64,000 nt of DNA from Rhodoplanes sp. Z2-YC6860 (GTDB lineage Bacteria > Pseudomonadota > Alphaproteobacteria > Rhizobiales > Xanthobacteraceae): contig NZ_CP007440.1 of assembly GCF_001579845.1 (NCBI RefSeq), forward strand, positions 7,586,029 through 7,650,028, read 5' to 3'. The translations under genes and the position numbers were made by a program. Positions 25,846 through 34,385 of the stretch are shown here, one piece after another. Positions within the stretch are counted from its first letter, which is position 1. Each line of letters opens with the position of its first letter. The notes under the pieces were generated by a model. It was not told where the DNA came from. It saw only the letters and a list, made by a program, of their open reading frames with translations, and made no database searches.

Positions 25846-26202
25846 ATGCCCTTCCAGCTATCTTCGTCTTACCTAACCCCGATCGCACTTCTCGTCTGCT
25901 CGAATCTGTTCATGACGACGGCTTGGTACGGCCACTTGAAATACAAGGAAGTGCCGCTCTGGGGCGTCATCCTGACGAGCTGGGCGATCGCATTCATCGA
26001 GTACTGCTTCGCCGTCCCGGCCAATCGTTACGGCAGTGCCGTCTATTCGACGGCCCAGCTCAAGACGATGCAGGAGGTCATCACCCTTCTGGTCTTTGTC
26101 GGCTTCTCGGTGGTCTATCTGAAAGAGCCGATCGGCTGGAACCATCTCATCGGCTTCGCTTGTATATGCGTCGGGGCCTTCTTCATCTTTCAGAAATGGT
26201 AG
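25846..26202 (+). CDS. DMT-family protein DUF486
   Basis: A 118-residue protein of four membrane helices, with the family strings FMTTAWYGHLKY, ILTSWAIAFIEYCFAVPANR and a closing CVGAFFIFQKW. DUF486 members are small drug/metabolite-type membrane proteins of unknown substrate. ATG 25846 is preferred, with GAGGAA 6 nt upstream; an ATG at 25834 is also in frame. Confidence 0.9.
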   Translation: MPFQLSSSYLTPIALLVCSNLFMTTAWYGHLKYKEVPLWGVILTSWAIAFIEYCFAVPANRYGSAVYSTAQLKTMQEVITLLVFVGFSVVYLKEPIGWNHLIGFACICVGAFFIFQKW

Positions 26203-26246
26203 CGCGGGCACCGGAGCCGCGTCAGGTGGGTTCGCCAACGTGCCGA

Positions 26247-27503
26247 TCAATCCGCCCCGCCAAATCTGTTGGCGGCTTCGATCGTCAGCCCCTTCCCCAC
26301 CGCACCGAACGTGTCGCCTTCGACGACGCGCGCATCCGGGATGCCCTCGACGATGGCGCGCCGGACGTGAGCCAGTTGGACAGAACCTCCCGTCAGGAAC
26401 ACCACATCGATGTCCTTCGCGGCGAGCCCCGCCTGCTTGAGGCATATCGCGATCCGCGTTCCGATGCGGGCCGCCAGTTCCGTGGTGTGACCGACGAGAT
26501 CCTTGCGGCCGATGGCGACTTTCAGGCCGGGCTCGACCCACGCCAGCGGAATACCGGCCTCGGCAACCTCGGACAGCGCGATCTTCGCGTCTTCGACCTC
26601 CATCGCCAAGGTGTGGCCGCGCTGTTCTTCGAGCACGCGCAGCAGGCGATCGAGCAGCTTCGGCTGAGCCGCGTCGCGCCTGACACTGCGGATATCCAAA
26701 GCGACGTTCGCTTCGTACATCCGGTTGATGCTCGACCAGGTCGCGAGCTCATGGAAATACGTCGACGGCGCATCGAGGCCGGCGCGCTTCATCTTGCTGC
26801 CGTAGCCGAACAGCGGCATGACGGCGCCCAGGCTCAGCCGGCGGTCGAAATCCGTTCCGCCGACGCGCACGCCGTCATTTGCAAGAATGTCGCTTTCGCG
26901 GTCGGCCTTCTGATGGCGATCCGGGCCAAGACGCACGATCGAGAAATCCGACGTGCCGCCGCCGATGTCGGCGATCAAGGCGATCTCCTCGCCGGAGATC
27001 TGGCGTTCGTAGTCCAGCGCCGCCGCGATCGGCTCGAACTGGAACGTGACGTGATCGAAACCGATCTCCCGGACGATGCCGCGCAGCGTCTCCTCGGCCT
27101 TCCGGTCGGCCTCCGGCGCGTTGTCGACGAAATGCACCGGGCGGCCGTGAACGACGCTGCGGAACTCGCGGCCCGAGGCCTGCTCGGCCCGGCGCTTCAC
27201 CGCGCGGAGATAGAACGCGATCACGTCGCGGAAGCTGCGGCGCTCGCGGCCGACCAGCGTGGTCTCCTCGATCAGCGAGGTGCCGAGCACGGACTTCAGG
27301 CTCCGCATCAAGCGCCCTGGAATGCCATCGACATAGGCGCCGATCGCGGCATGCCCGATCACCACGCGCCCATCGCGTTCGAAAAAGATCGCGCTGGGGA
27401 TCGCGGTCTTTTCTCCCTCCAACGGGATCAGCGCCGGCGCACGCGCAACGGTGCGGCCGAAGGTCGTGTTCGAGGTGCCGAAATCAAGCCCGCAAGATGA
27501 CAT
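26247..27503 (-). CDS. Hsp70-like ATPase, YegD type
   Basis: A 418-residue actin-fold ATPase. Phosphate-1 motif GLDFGTSNTTFG, phosphate-2 DIGGGTSDFSI and adenosine motif LTGGSVQL are all present. It lacks the substrate-binding and lid domains of DnaK, as in E. coli YegD. The role of these truncated Hsp70 relatives is unknown. AGGAG lies 5 nt before ATG 27503; a GTG three bases upstream is possible. It follows the helicase gene on the same strand by 39 nt. Confidence 0.85.
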   Translation of the reverse strand: MSSCGLDFGTSNTTFGRTVARAPALIPLEGEKTAIPSAIFFERDGRVVIGHAAIGAYVDGIPGRLMRSLKSVLGTSLIEETTLVGRERRSFRDVIAFYLRAVKRRAEQASGREFRSVVHGRPVHFVDNAPEADRKAEETLRGIVREIGFDHVTFQFEPIAAALDYERQISGEEIALIADIGGGTSDFSIVRLGPDRHQKADRESDILANDGVRVGGTDFDRRLSLGAVMPLFGYGSKMKRAGLDAPSTYFHELATWSSINRMYEANVALDIRSVRRDAAQPKLLDRLLRVLEEQRGHTLAMEVEDAKIALSEVAEAGIPLAWVEPGLKVAIGRKDLVGHTTELAARIGTRIAICLKQAGLAAKDIDVVFLTGGSVQLAHVRRAIVEGIPDARVVEGDTFGAVGKGLTIEAANRFGGAD

Positions 27504-27542
27504 CACCGCTCCTGAAAAGAGCGTCTGTCTAAACAGTTCGCC

Positions 27543-29585
27543 TCAACGGCGAAACTTGTTTTTCTTCGGCTTCTTGCCGAACGCGGGCTTGGCAAAAGGA
27601 TTGGCGTGATCGCGCCGCGGCCGCCGGGCGTCGGCGGCGTGGTGTTCGTGCCGCCGCTTCTGATCCGACGCTGGCTTGTGAGGCGGGTTGCCGCCTGACG
27701 CCTCGCCATGATGCTTGTGGCGCCGCTCGTGGTGGGGTTTGCCGTCCTGACGCGGCTTGTGATCTGGCCGATGAGGTGGCCGGTGATCCGGCTTGCGATC
27801 TTTCTTGCCCTCGTATGGCTTGCCTCCGGAGGTTTTGCCGTCGCTCGCGGCTTGATCGGCAGGAGCTTCGGCTGGCGCTTCGCCTTGCGGGCCGGCCGGC
27901 AGCGCCTCGATGCGGATGTTCTCTTCCTTGTCGGGACGATTGAGGTTGACCGAGAACTGCTCCGCGGCCTGCCCTGAAATCTCGAACTCGGTGTGGGTCG
28001 GGTAAATCCTGATCGCGCCGATGTCGTGCTTGTCGATGCTGCCGCGGCGGCAGATCATCGGCAGCAGCCAGCGGGCTTCGGCATTCTTCTGCCGTCCGAC
28101 ACTCAGGCGAAACCAGACGCTGCCCCCCGCCAGGCTGTGACGGAAGCCCGGCTTCTTCTTTCGCGCTTCCGTCACGGCGGGGCTGTTGCCGTTGCGGACG
28201 TCGCGCCGTTCGCGGCGGTCATCGCGCGATCGATAGCGGTCCTGGCCGGGATCGAGGATGTCTTCGGGCGAAGGCAGCCGCGAGCGATAGAGCCTCGCCA
28301 GCGCTGCGGCGATATCCTCGGGCGACCGCTCGGCGAGCAGCGCGCGCGCCAGCGTCAGGTCGTCCTCGGTCGACTCCGCGGTGAAAATCTCATCCTGCAG
28401 CATGCGCTGCTGATCGAGCTTGCGAATTTCCTCCGCCTGGGGCGCCGCGCCCCACGCAGCATCGATGCCGGCCTGGGCCAGCAGCAACTCCGCGCGGCGG
28501 CGGCGCGCGGGCGGCACCAGCAGCACGCTCACGCCCTTGCGGCCGGCCCGGCCGGTGCGGCCGGAGCGATGCTGCAGGGTTTCCGGATCGTTCGGCAGCT
28601 CGGCATGAATGACGGCGCCGACGTGCGGCAGGTCGATGCCGCGCGCCGCCACGTCGGTGGCGACGCAAACGCGCGCGCGCCCGTCGCGCAGCGCCTGCAG
28701 CGCGTGGGTCCGCTCGTTCTGCGTGAGTTCGCCCGACAGGGCCACGACGGAAAATCCGCGCTCCAGCAGCGACGCCTGCAAATGCCGGACGGCCTCCCGG
28801 GTGTTGCAGAACACGATGGCCCCGGGCGATTCGAAATACCGCAGCACGTTGACGACCGCGTGCTCAATCTCGTGCGCGACGACGCGAATGGCGCGATATT
28901 CGATGTCGGCGTGGCCGCCTTCATTGCCCGCGACCTCGATGCGGAATGCGTCTTTCTGGTATTGCTTCGCCAACGCCACGATGCCGCGCGGCAGCGTCGC
29001 CGAGAATAGCAGTGTGCGGCGGCTGTCCGGCGTGGTCTTGAGGATGGATTCCAAGTCCTCGCGAAAGCCCAGATCGAGCATCTCGTCGGCTTCGTCGAGC
29101 ACGATCGCCTTCAATTCCGAGACGTCGAGATTGCCGCGCCGCAGGTGGTCGCAGAGCCGCCCCGGCGTTCCGACCACGATGTGCGCGCCGTAAGAAAGCT
29201 CGCGCTGCTCCCGGCGCGGGTCCATGCCGCCGACGCAGGAGACGATGCGGGCGCCGGTGTATTGATAGAGCCACGCGAACTCCTGCTGCACCTGCAGCGC
29301 GAGCTCTCGCGTCGGCGCGACAATCAATGCGAGCGGCTTGGCGCCCTTTTCCAAGCGATCCGCATCGCCGAGAAGATTCGTCGCGATCGACAGCCCATAG
29401 GCAACGGTCTTGCCCGAGCCGGTCTGGGCCGAGACCAGCAGATCGCGGCCGGCGGCCGCTTCGGCCAGCACCGCGGCCTGGACGGGCGTCGGCTCGGTGT
29501 AGCTTCGCTCGGCCAAGGCCCGGGCGAGCAGGGCGTGGGCGGAAAAGGTTTGGGCGGACTGCGGACTTACGGGCGGGGATATCAC
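27543..29585 (-). CDS. DEAD-box RNA helicase with DbpA/CsdA RNA-binding domain
   Basis: A 680-residue helicase: Q-motif region, AQTGSGKT, PTRELA, VLDEADEML, LFSATLP, ARGIDLP and HRSGRTGR in order over residues 10-370. A DbpA-type RNA-binding domain follows at about 510-565 (WFRLSVGRQKNAEARWLLPMI), then a roughly 110-residue tail of His, Lys, Pro and Arg. This build matches the cold-shock helicase CsdA/DeaD, which unwinds structured RNA and helps ribosome assembly. The start is GTG 29585. A candidate promoter 255-280 nt upstream implies a long leader, as in cold-shock helicase mRNAs. Confidence 0.88.
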   Translation of the reverse strand: MISPPVSPQSAQTFSAHALLARALAERSYTEPTPVQAAVLAEAAAGRDLLVSAQTGSGKTVAYGLSIATNLLGDADRLEKGAKPLALIVAPTRELALQVQQEFAWLYQYTGARIVSCVGGMDPRREQRELSYGAHIVVGTPGRLCDHLRRGNLDVSELKAIVLDEADEMLDLGFREDLESILKTTPDSRRTLLFSATLPRGIVALAKQYQKDAFRIEVAGNEGGHADIEYRAIRVVAHEIEHAVVNVLRYFESPGAIVFCNTREAVRHLQASLLERGFSVVALSGELTQNERTHALQALRDGRARVCVATDVAARGIDLPHVGAVIHAELPNDPETLQHRSGRTGRAGRKGVSVLLVPPARRRRAELLLAQAGIDAAWGAAPQAEEIRKLDQQRMLQDEIFTAESTEDDLTLARALLAERSPEDIAAALARLYRSRLPSPEDILDPGQDRYRSRDDRRERRDVRNGNSPAVTEARKKKPGFRHSLAGGSVWFRLSVGRQKNAEARWLLPMICRRGSIDKHDIGAIRIYPTHTEFEISGQAAEQFSVNLNRPDKEENIRIEALPAGPQGEAPAEAPADQAASDGKTSGGKPYEGKKDRKPDHRPPHRPDHKPRQDGKPHHERRHKHHGEASGGNPPHKPASDQKRRHEHHAADARRPRRDHANPFAKPAFGKKPKKNKFRR

Positions 29586-29839
29586 GAGATGTCAGACCTT
29601 GGTGGCTTGCCGTACGAAACAATGGGTGGCCCGGTCGCGTCCGCGAAGTGAGCGGCCGCAGACCGGCGGATGGACGGATGTGGGAATGGCTTGTGCCGAA
29701 ACAAGCAACAACGCTGATCGTTGCCGGCGATTTGCCTGAGATCGGCCTATTGTCCGCCGAACCCGGCCCGCCTGCTGTTCACACTTTGATGTCCGTTGTG
29801 ACGATGGTGACGCGTCCGAAGCGCGTCAATTGAGGTGCT

Positions 29840-29867
29840 TTAATAGCGATTTCCGCCGCCAACTCAA
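29840..29867 (-). promoter_or_regulatory. candidate promoter of the helicase gene
   Basis: On the minus strand TTGAGT and TATTAA are separated by 16 nt, a fair housekeeping promoter. The transcript would have a leader of about 250 nt. The rest of 29586-30052 shows only a small hairpin (GCCGCC-GGGT-GGCGGC, near 29880) and no gene. Confidence 0.35.
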
Positions 29868-30052
29868 CGATTTGTTTTAGCCGCCGGGTGGCGGCAGGGT
29901 CTGTTTGTCCGGCCCCGAAACGCATTCAAGCCTGCTGTCGGGCCTGGACTTGCCGAACTGACCGACGCGCGGAGCGGCCTCCCTCCCGCCGCATATGACG
30001 ATCATGGAATCGAGCGCGACGCACTGAATCGGCGCGGGAAAGCGGGGAAAGG

Positions 30053-30742
30053 GTGCTGCAGCCGTTCGGCCCCAATATCTGGATCGTGGACGGCTCTGAC
30101 GTTGCGGTCGCGGGATTTCGCTATCCGACCCGCGCCGCCGTGATCAGGCTATCGGCCGGCGGCCTTTTCATCTGGTCGCCGGTGCACCTGACCGACAAAT
30201 TGCGCACCGAACTCGATGCGCTCGGCACGGTTCGCCATATCGTCGCGCCCAATTCGCTTCATCACCTCTTCCTGCATGAATGGAAGCAGGCTTTCCCGAA
30301 CGCCAGGCTCTATGCGCCGCCGCGGTTGCAAAAGACAAGACCCGACCTTGCCTTCGACGCCGAACTCGACGACGAGAGCGGAACGGAGTGGTCCGGAGAG
30401 ATCGAGTCCGTCGTCATGCACGGCAATCTGATCACCGCAGAGGTCGTGTTCTTTCATAAAGCGAGTGGCACCGCCCTGTTCACGGATCTTCTTCAGCAGA
30501 TCCCCGCAGGCCACATCACGGGCTGGAGGCGTCTCGTCGCCAAGCTCGACCTCATGGTGGAACCCGAGCCGTCCGTGCCGCGTAAGTTTCGTATCGCTTT
30601 CACCAATCGCGGCGCCGCCCGCAATTCCTTGAAACGCATCCTGGACTGGCCGGTCGAAAAGGTGCTGATGGCTCACGGCGCGCCTGTCGAACGAGACGGC
30701 TTGGCGTTCATAAACCGCAGTTTCAAGTGGCTTAAACCCTGA
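30053..30742 (+). CDS. DUF4336 family protein
   Basis: A 229-residue protein with the DUF4336 layout: MLQPFGPNIWIVDG, AAVIRLSAGGLFIWSPVHL, HIVAPNSLHHLFLHEW and VEKVLMAHGAPVERDG. The fold resembles metallo-beta-lactamases, with His residues in HHLFLHEW and AHGAP, but the family function is unknown. The start is GTG 30053, directly behind a GGGGAAAGG purine run, so SD spacing is poor; the homologous N-terminus nevertheless begins here. A VOC protein gene follows 15 nt downstream. Confidence 0.8.
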   Translation: MLQPFGPNIWIVDGSDVAVAGFRYPTRAAVIRLSAGGLFIWSPVHLTDKLRTELDALGTVRHIVAPNSLHHLFLHEWKQAFPNARLYAPPRLQKTRPDLAFDAELDDESGTEWSGEIESVVMHGNLITAEVVFFHKASGTALFTDLLQQIPAGHITGWRRLVAKLDLMVEPEPSVPRKFRIAFTNRGAARNSLKRILDWPVEKVLMAHGAPVERDGLAFINRSFKWLKP

Positions 30743-30757
30743 TCCGCGGCGACGACC

Positions 30758-31147
30758 ATGAAACGCATCTGGACGATCATCGGCGTAGCGGACGTGCCCC
30801 GCAGCGTCACATGGTACCAGTCGCTGCTCGGTCTGCCGGAAACGGCTCCGGCTCACGACTATTTCGGGCAGATCGTCGATGCCGACGGAACGGTGCTGCT
30901 GGCTTTGCACGCATGGGGCGCCCATGAGCATCCTTCGCTGACAAGTCCCGAACACGCCGCGCCCGGCAATGGGCTGCTGTTGTTTTTTCGCGTAGACGAC
31001 TTGAGTTCCGCTCTGCCGAGGGCTCGCGCACTCGTCGGCAGACTCGAGGAAGAGCCGCATCTGAATCCCAACACGGAAACGATGGAATTTTCGGTCCGCG
31101 ATCCCGACGGATATTACGTCACGCTGAGCGCGCTCGATCCGGACTAG
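30758..31147 (+). CDS. VOC-superfamily (glyoxalase/bleomycin-resistance) protein
   Basis: A 129-residue protein of two beta-alpha-beta-beta-beta modules: IIGVADVPRSVTWYQSLLGLPE at the start and FSVRDPDGYYVTLSALDPD at the end. These proteins bind a metal and act as lyases, dioxygenases or antibiotic binders; this one cannot be assigned further. It is likely co-transcribed with the DUF4336 gene. Confidence 0.85.
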   Translation: MKRIWTIIGVADVPRSVTWYQSLLGLPETAPAHDYFGQIVDADGTVLLALHAWGAHEHPSLTSPEHAAPGNGLLLFFRVDDLSSALPRARALVGRLEEEPHLNPNTETMEFSVRDPDGYYVTLSALDPD

Positions 31148-31183
31148 CGGCCGCAAACGCGACGCCAAAATCCATCCCGGCTC

Positions 31184-31324
31184 TCAATGACCTGGTCGGC
31201 CTCGATACACGGCCGCAGTCGGGATGGTGTACATGCAGAGGCCGGTGATCGCCGCCAGCGCCATGTAGAGCACGATCGCGGACGAGCGGCGTGAGTTGAA
31301 GAGCTTGTCCACTCCGCCGCGCAT
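31184..31324 (-). CDS. possible 46-residue single-pass membrane protein
   Basis: ATG at 31324 opens a frame of 46 codons with a basic N-terminus (KLFNSRRSS) and one hydrophobic helix (AIVLYMALAAITGLCMYTIP) ending before a basic tail. The shape is that of a small membrane protein. The SD is weak and I know no homologue, so it may be chance. Confidence 0.3.
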   Translation of the reverse strand: MRGGVDKLFNSRRSSAIVLYMALAAITGLCMYTIPTAAVYRGRPGH

Positions 31325-31335
31325 CGGAAGCTAAC

Positions 31336-31376
31336 GCCGGCAAGATTGCAGCCGCGCTGGAAGGAAATGGGAAGGC
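31336..31376 (+). pseudogene. remnant of a tyrosine integrase 3' end
   Basis: This 41-nt stretch matches 53538-53578, the codons AGKIAAALDGNRKA near the C-terminus of the intact integrase, at about 35 positions including the first 17 in a row. Here it would encode AGKIAAALEGNGKA, but there is no integrase upstream and the frame continues into unrelated sequence. It marks an old insertion between the VOC gene and ccoS. Confidence 0.6.
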
Positions 31377-31482
31377 GCTGTCACTCCCATCTATAAGCGG
31401 GCATCAGCATAAACTTGACTCCCAATGCGCCTTCCGGGTTTTGGGTCAGTCGTTAGGAGAGCCGAATACTGGATTTTTGCGC

Positions 31483-31626
31483 TCACACATCTTCATCCGA
31501 CAGCACGCGGAGTGCCGCACCGTCCAGGTCATCATATTGACCGGCGCGCACCGACCACAGGAATGCCGCGAGGCCGGAAAGGCCTAGCGCGAGCGCCATC
31601 GGCACGAGATAGAGCAGAACGGTCAT
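31483..31626 (-). CDS. ccoS: cbb3 oxidase assembly protein CcoS
   Basis: A 47-residue protein: one membrane helix (VLLYLVPMALALGLSGLAAFLWSV) followed by GQYDDLDGAALRVLSDE, the CcoS/FixS signature QYDDL-x-G-x-A-x-R-x-L. CcoS is needed to place haem and copper in the cbb3 oxidase. Its ATG overlaps the ccoI stop by 4 nt, so it is the last gene of the cco operon. Confidence 0.95.
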   Translation of the reverse strand: MTVLLYLVPMALALGLSGLAAFLWSVRAGQYDDLDGAALRVLSDEDV

Positions 31627-33848
31627 GCAGCACCTCCGGTCGCAGGCGCACCCGCGGGGACCGGCAGCGCATCCCGTCGAGCCGCTTTCCCGCGTGCACG
31701 GAACGCGTTCAAAGTGACGATGATCGAGGAACCGGACATTGCGGCGGCGGCAATCAATGGCGTGATGCCGCCTGCGATCGCCACGGGCACTGCGATGGCG
31801 TTGTAGAGCACTGCGATCCAGAGGTTCTGCATCATCAGCGCACGGGCTTGTCGCGCGATACGGACTGCATCGAGCACGGGCAACAGCGGCTCGCCGAGGA
31901 ACACCGCGTCGGCCTGCGCCTGGGTGATCTCGGCGGCGCTGATCGGCGACAGCGAGACGTGGGCTGCGGCAAGCGCCGGCGCGTCGTTGAGGCCGTCGCC
32001 GACCATCAGCACGCGGCGGCCTGCGGCTTTCATCTCGGCGAGACAGGCGATCTTCTCGGCAGGCTTCAACCCGGCGCGCCAGGAGCGGATGCCGAGCGCC
32101 TCGGCGACCGGCGCCACCGCTTCGACGCGGTCGCCCGAGAGGATGTGCAAATCGAGCCCCAGGGCGGCCAGCGCGCGCACCGTCTCAAGTGCCGCGGGCC
32201 GCAGCGCCTGCCGCACCGACAGCACCGTCGACCGGCCGTTATGCATAAAGCCGATGAAGGACAGGCCGCCGGTGCCATCCATGGGCGCAGCCACGCCGCA
32301 GAATTCCGGGCTGCCGAGGCGGGCTTCAACACCGTCGATGACGGCGCGAACGCCGCAGCCGGCTTCTTCCACCGCGCCGTCATAGGGCGTGCGGCGCTGG
32401 GCGTGCTGGGCCACGGCGGCGGCGAGCGGATGATGGCTCGACAGCGCCAGCCGCGCCGCGCGCTCGAGCAGGTCCGGCGGGATCGCGGCGGCATCGACAA
32501 GTTGCGCGTCCGGCAGCGTCAGCGTGCCGGTCTTGTCGAACACCACGGTGTCGGCGCGGGCCAGCCGCTCGATGGCGTCGCCGGCATTGACGATGATCCG
32601 GCTCCGGAACAGCGCGCCGGAGGCGACCACCTGCACGGCCGGAATGGCGAGCGCCAGCGCGCAGGGACAGGTGATGATCAGCACCGCGATGCCGGTGACG
32701 ATCGCGTCGTGGATCGAGGCGCCGGCGATCAGCCAGCCGATCACGGTCAGCGCCGCGGTGAGATGCACGACCGGCGCGTAAAGCCGCGCCGCGCGGTCGG
32801 CGAGGCGAACGATCTTCGATTTAGCCAGGATCGCGCTGTCGAGCAGCCGCTGCACCTCGTCGATCAGCGAGCCGCCGGCCGCGGCCGTCACCTTCATGGT
32901 GATGGCGCCGGAATAGCTGCGGCTGCCCGCGTAAATCTCCGCCCCCGATGCCGTCACCCGCCGCGCGGTCTCGCCGGTGACGAGGCTTTCGTCGAGCTCC
33001 GTGCTGCCGGTCAGGATGACGCCGTCGGCCGGCACGCGCTCGCCGGCGCGCACCAGCACGCGATCGCCAGGCCTGAGCGCCGCGCTCGGCACCGAGACGA
33101 TCTCGTTGTTGTCGTCGAGCCGGTGCGCGACCTCAGCCTTGAGCGCCGCGAGGTTGCCGGCCACCGCCCGCGTCTTCCTCCGCATGGCATGATCGAGCGC
33201 CCGCCCGCAGAGCAAGAAGAACAGCAGCATCAGCGCCGAGTCGAAATAGGCGTGTTCGGCGTGGGCGATGGTCTCGGCGAGCGACATGCCGAGCGCCAGC
33301 ACGACACCGATCGAGATCGGCACGTCCATGTTGGTGCGGCCCAAGCGCAGCGCGCGGAACGCACTCAGAAAGAACGGCTGGCCCGCATAGGCCGCCGCCG
33401 GCAGCGCGATGGCGGCGGACAGCCAGTGGAACAGGTCGCGGGTTTCCCCCGTCATGTCGGTGACGTTGCCGGACCACACTGAAACCGACAGCAGCATCAC
33501 GTTCATTGCCGCAAAGCCCGCCACCGCAAGGCACTTGAACAGCCACCGGGCGTGCTGGGCCTCGTCGGACTCGGCCTGCTGCGGGCGGAACGGATGCGAG
33601 CGGTAGCCGATGCGCTCCAGCGCGTAGATCACGTCGCCGGGGCCGATCTTGTCCTCGCGCCAGCCGACCACGAGACGGCGGTCGGTGAAATTCAGCCGCG
33701 CGCTGGCGATGCCCGGCATCGCCTTGAGACCCTCTTCGATCTTGCGGATGCAGCCGGCGCAGGCGACGCCGTCGACGGCGAGCTCCATGCGCGCGAGGCC
33801 GTCGGCGTCGCGCGTGACGAACATGGACAGGTCGAGGGTTTCCGACAT
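31623..33848 (-). CDS. ccoI: copper-transporting P1B-type ATPase CcoI/FixI
   Basis: A 741-residue pump. An N-terminal metal-binding domain with Cys30-A-G-Cys33, eight membrane helices, the transmembrane TCPCALALA motif, the phosphorylation site DKTGTLT, the HP motif SSHHPL and the hinge GDGLNDAPAL are present. FixI/CcoI exports copper for assembly of the binuclear centre of cbb3 oxidase rather than for resistance. It follows ccoH by 18 nt and overlaps ccoS. Confidence 0.95.
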   Translation of the reverse strand: MSETLDLSMFVTRDADGLARMELAVDGVACAGCIRKIEEGLKAMPGIASARLNFTDRRLVVGWREDKIGPGDVIYALERIGYRSHPFRPQQAESDEAQHARWLFKCLAVAGFAAMNVMLLSVSVWSGNVTDMTGETRDLFHWLSAAIALPAAAYAGQPFFLSAFRALRLGRTNMDVPISIGVVLALGMSLAETIAHAEHAYFDSALMLLFFLLCGRALDHAMRRKTRAVAGNLAALKAEVAHRLDDNNEIVSVPSAALRPGDRVLVRAGERVPADGVILTGSTELDESLVTGETARRVTASGAEIYAGSRSYSGAITMKVTAAAGGSLIDEVQRLLDSAILAKSKIVRLADRAARLYAPVVHLTAALTVIGWLIAGASIHDAIVTGIAVLIITCPCALALAIPAVQVVASGALFRSRIIVNAGDAIERLARADTVVFDKTGTLTLPDAQLVDAAAIPPDLLERAARLALSSHHPLAAAVAQHAQRRTPYDGAVEEAGCGVRAVIDGVEARLGSPEFCGVAAPMDGTGGLSFIGFMHNGRSTVLSVRQALRPAALETVRALAALGLDLHILSGDRVEAVAPVAEALGIRSWRAGLKPAEKIACLAEMKAAGRRVLMVGDGLNDAPALAAAHVSLSPISAAEITQAQADAVFLGEPLLPVLDAVRIARQARALMMQNLWIAVLYNAIAVPVAIAGGITPLIAAAAMSGSSIIVTLNAFRARGKAARRDALPVPAGAPATGGAA

Positions 33849-33866
33849 GGTCAGTCCTGACTTGGA

Positions 33867-34385
33867 TCAGCCCTGCTTCACGACAATGCGGTTCCTGGAG
33901 AGGAACACCCGCTCCTCGCCGCGCATCAGCTCAATGACGAGATCCCATTGTCCCGCCGCGGGCGCGGCCGAGCCGGCAAAGCGGCCCGGCGTCACCTCGC
34001 GCGGCGTCATGTCGACGTCAGCGCGCCGGTCGGTCGGATGGTTGAAGCGCACCACCGCGGTCAGCCCGCTGAGCGGCTTGCCCTGCGCGTCGCGCGCCGT
34101 GATCTCCACCCACTGCTTTTCGCTGCCGGGCGTCACGTGAGCCCGCACATCCCAATGCCGGGCCTCCTGCGCCTGGGCCGCCTTGAGCTCGCGGGAAAGC
34201 GCAAGCCCTGCCTTGTAGGAGCTTTCGGTCTCGACGCCGCCGAAAGTCGTGACCGCGGCGCGGATCATGAAGCCGTTCACGCCCATCACGATGGCGAAGA
34301 AGGCGACGAGACAGCCGAGCACCGTCCACCCCGTCACCTTCTTCGGCCCCGCGGCGCCCCCGCCGGAAAGTTGCAGCTCGCTCAC
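33867..34385 (-). CDS. ccoH: cbb3 assembly protein CcoH/FixH
   Basis: A 172-residue protein with one N-terminal membrane helix (GWTVLGCLVAFFAIVMGVNGFMI) and a periplasmic beta domain ending in GQWDLVIELMRGEERVFLSRNRIVV, as in FixH. It stabilises the oxidase during assembly. GTG start at 34385 overlaps the ccoG stop by 4 nt. Confidence 0.93.
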   Translation of the reverse strand: MSELQLSGGGAAGPKKVTGWTVLGCLVAFFAIVMGVNGFMIRAAVTTFGGVETESSYKAGLALSRELKAAQAQEARHWDVRAHVTPGSEKQWVEITARDAQGKPLSGLTAVVRFNHPTDRRADVDMTPREVTPGRFAGSAAPAAGQWDLVIELMRGEERVFLSRNRIVVKQG

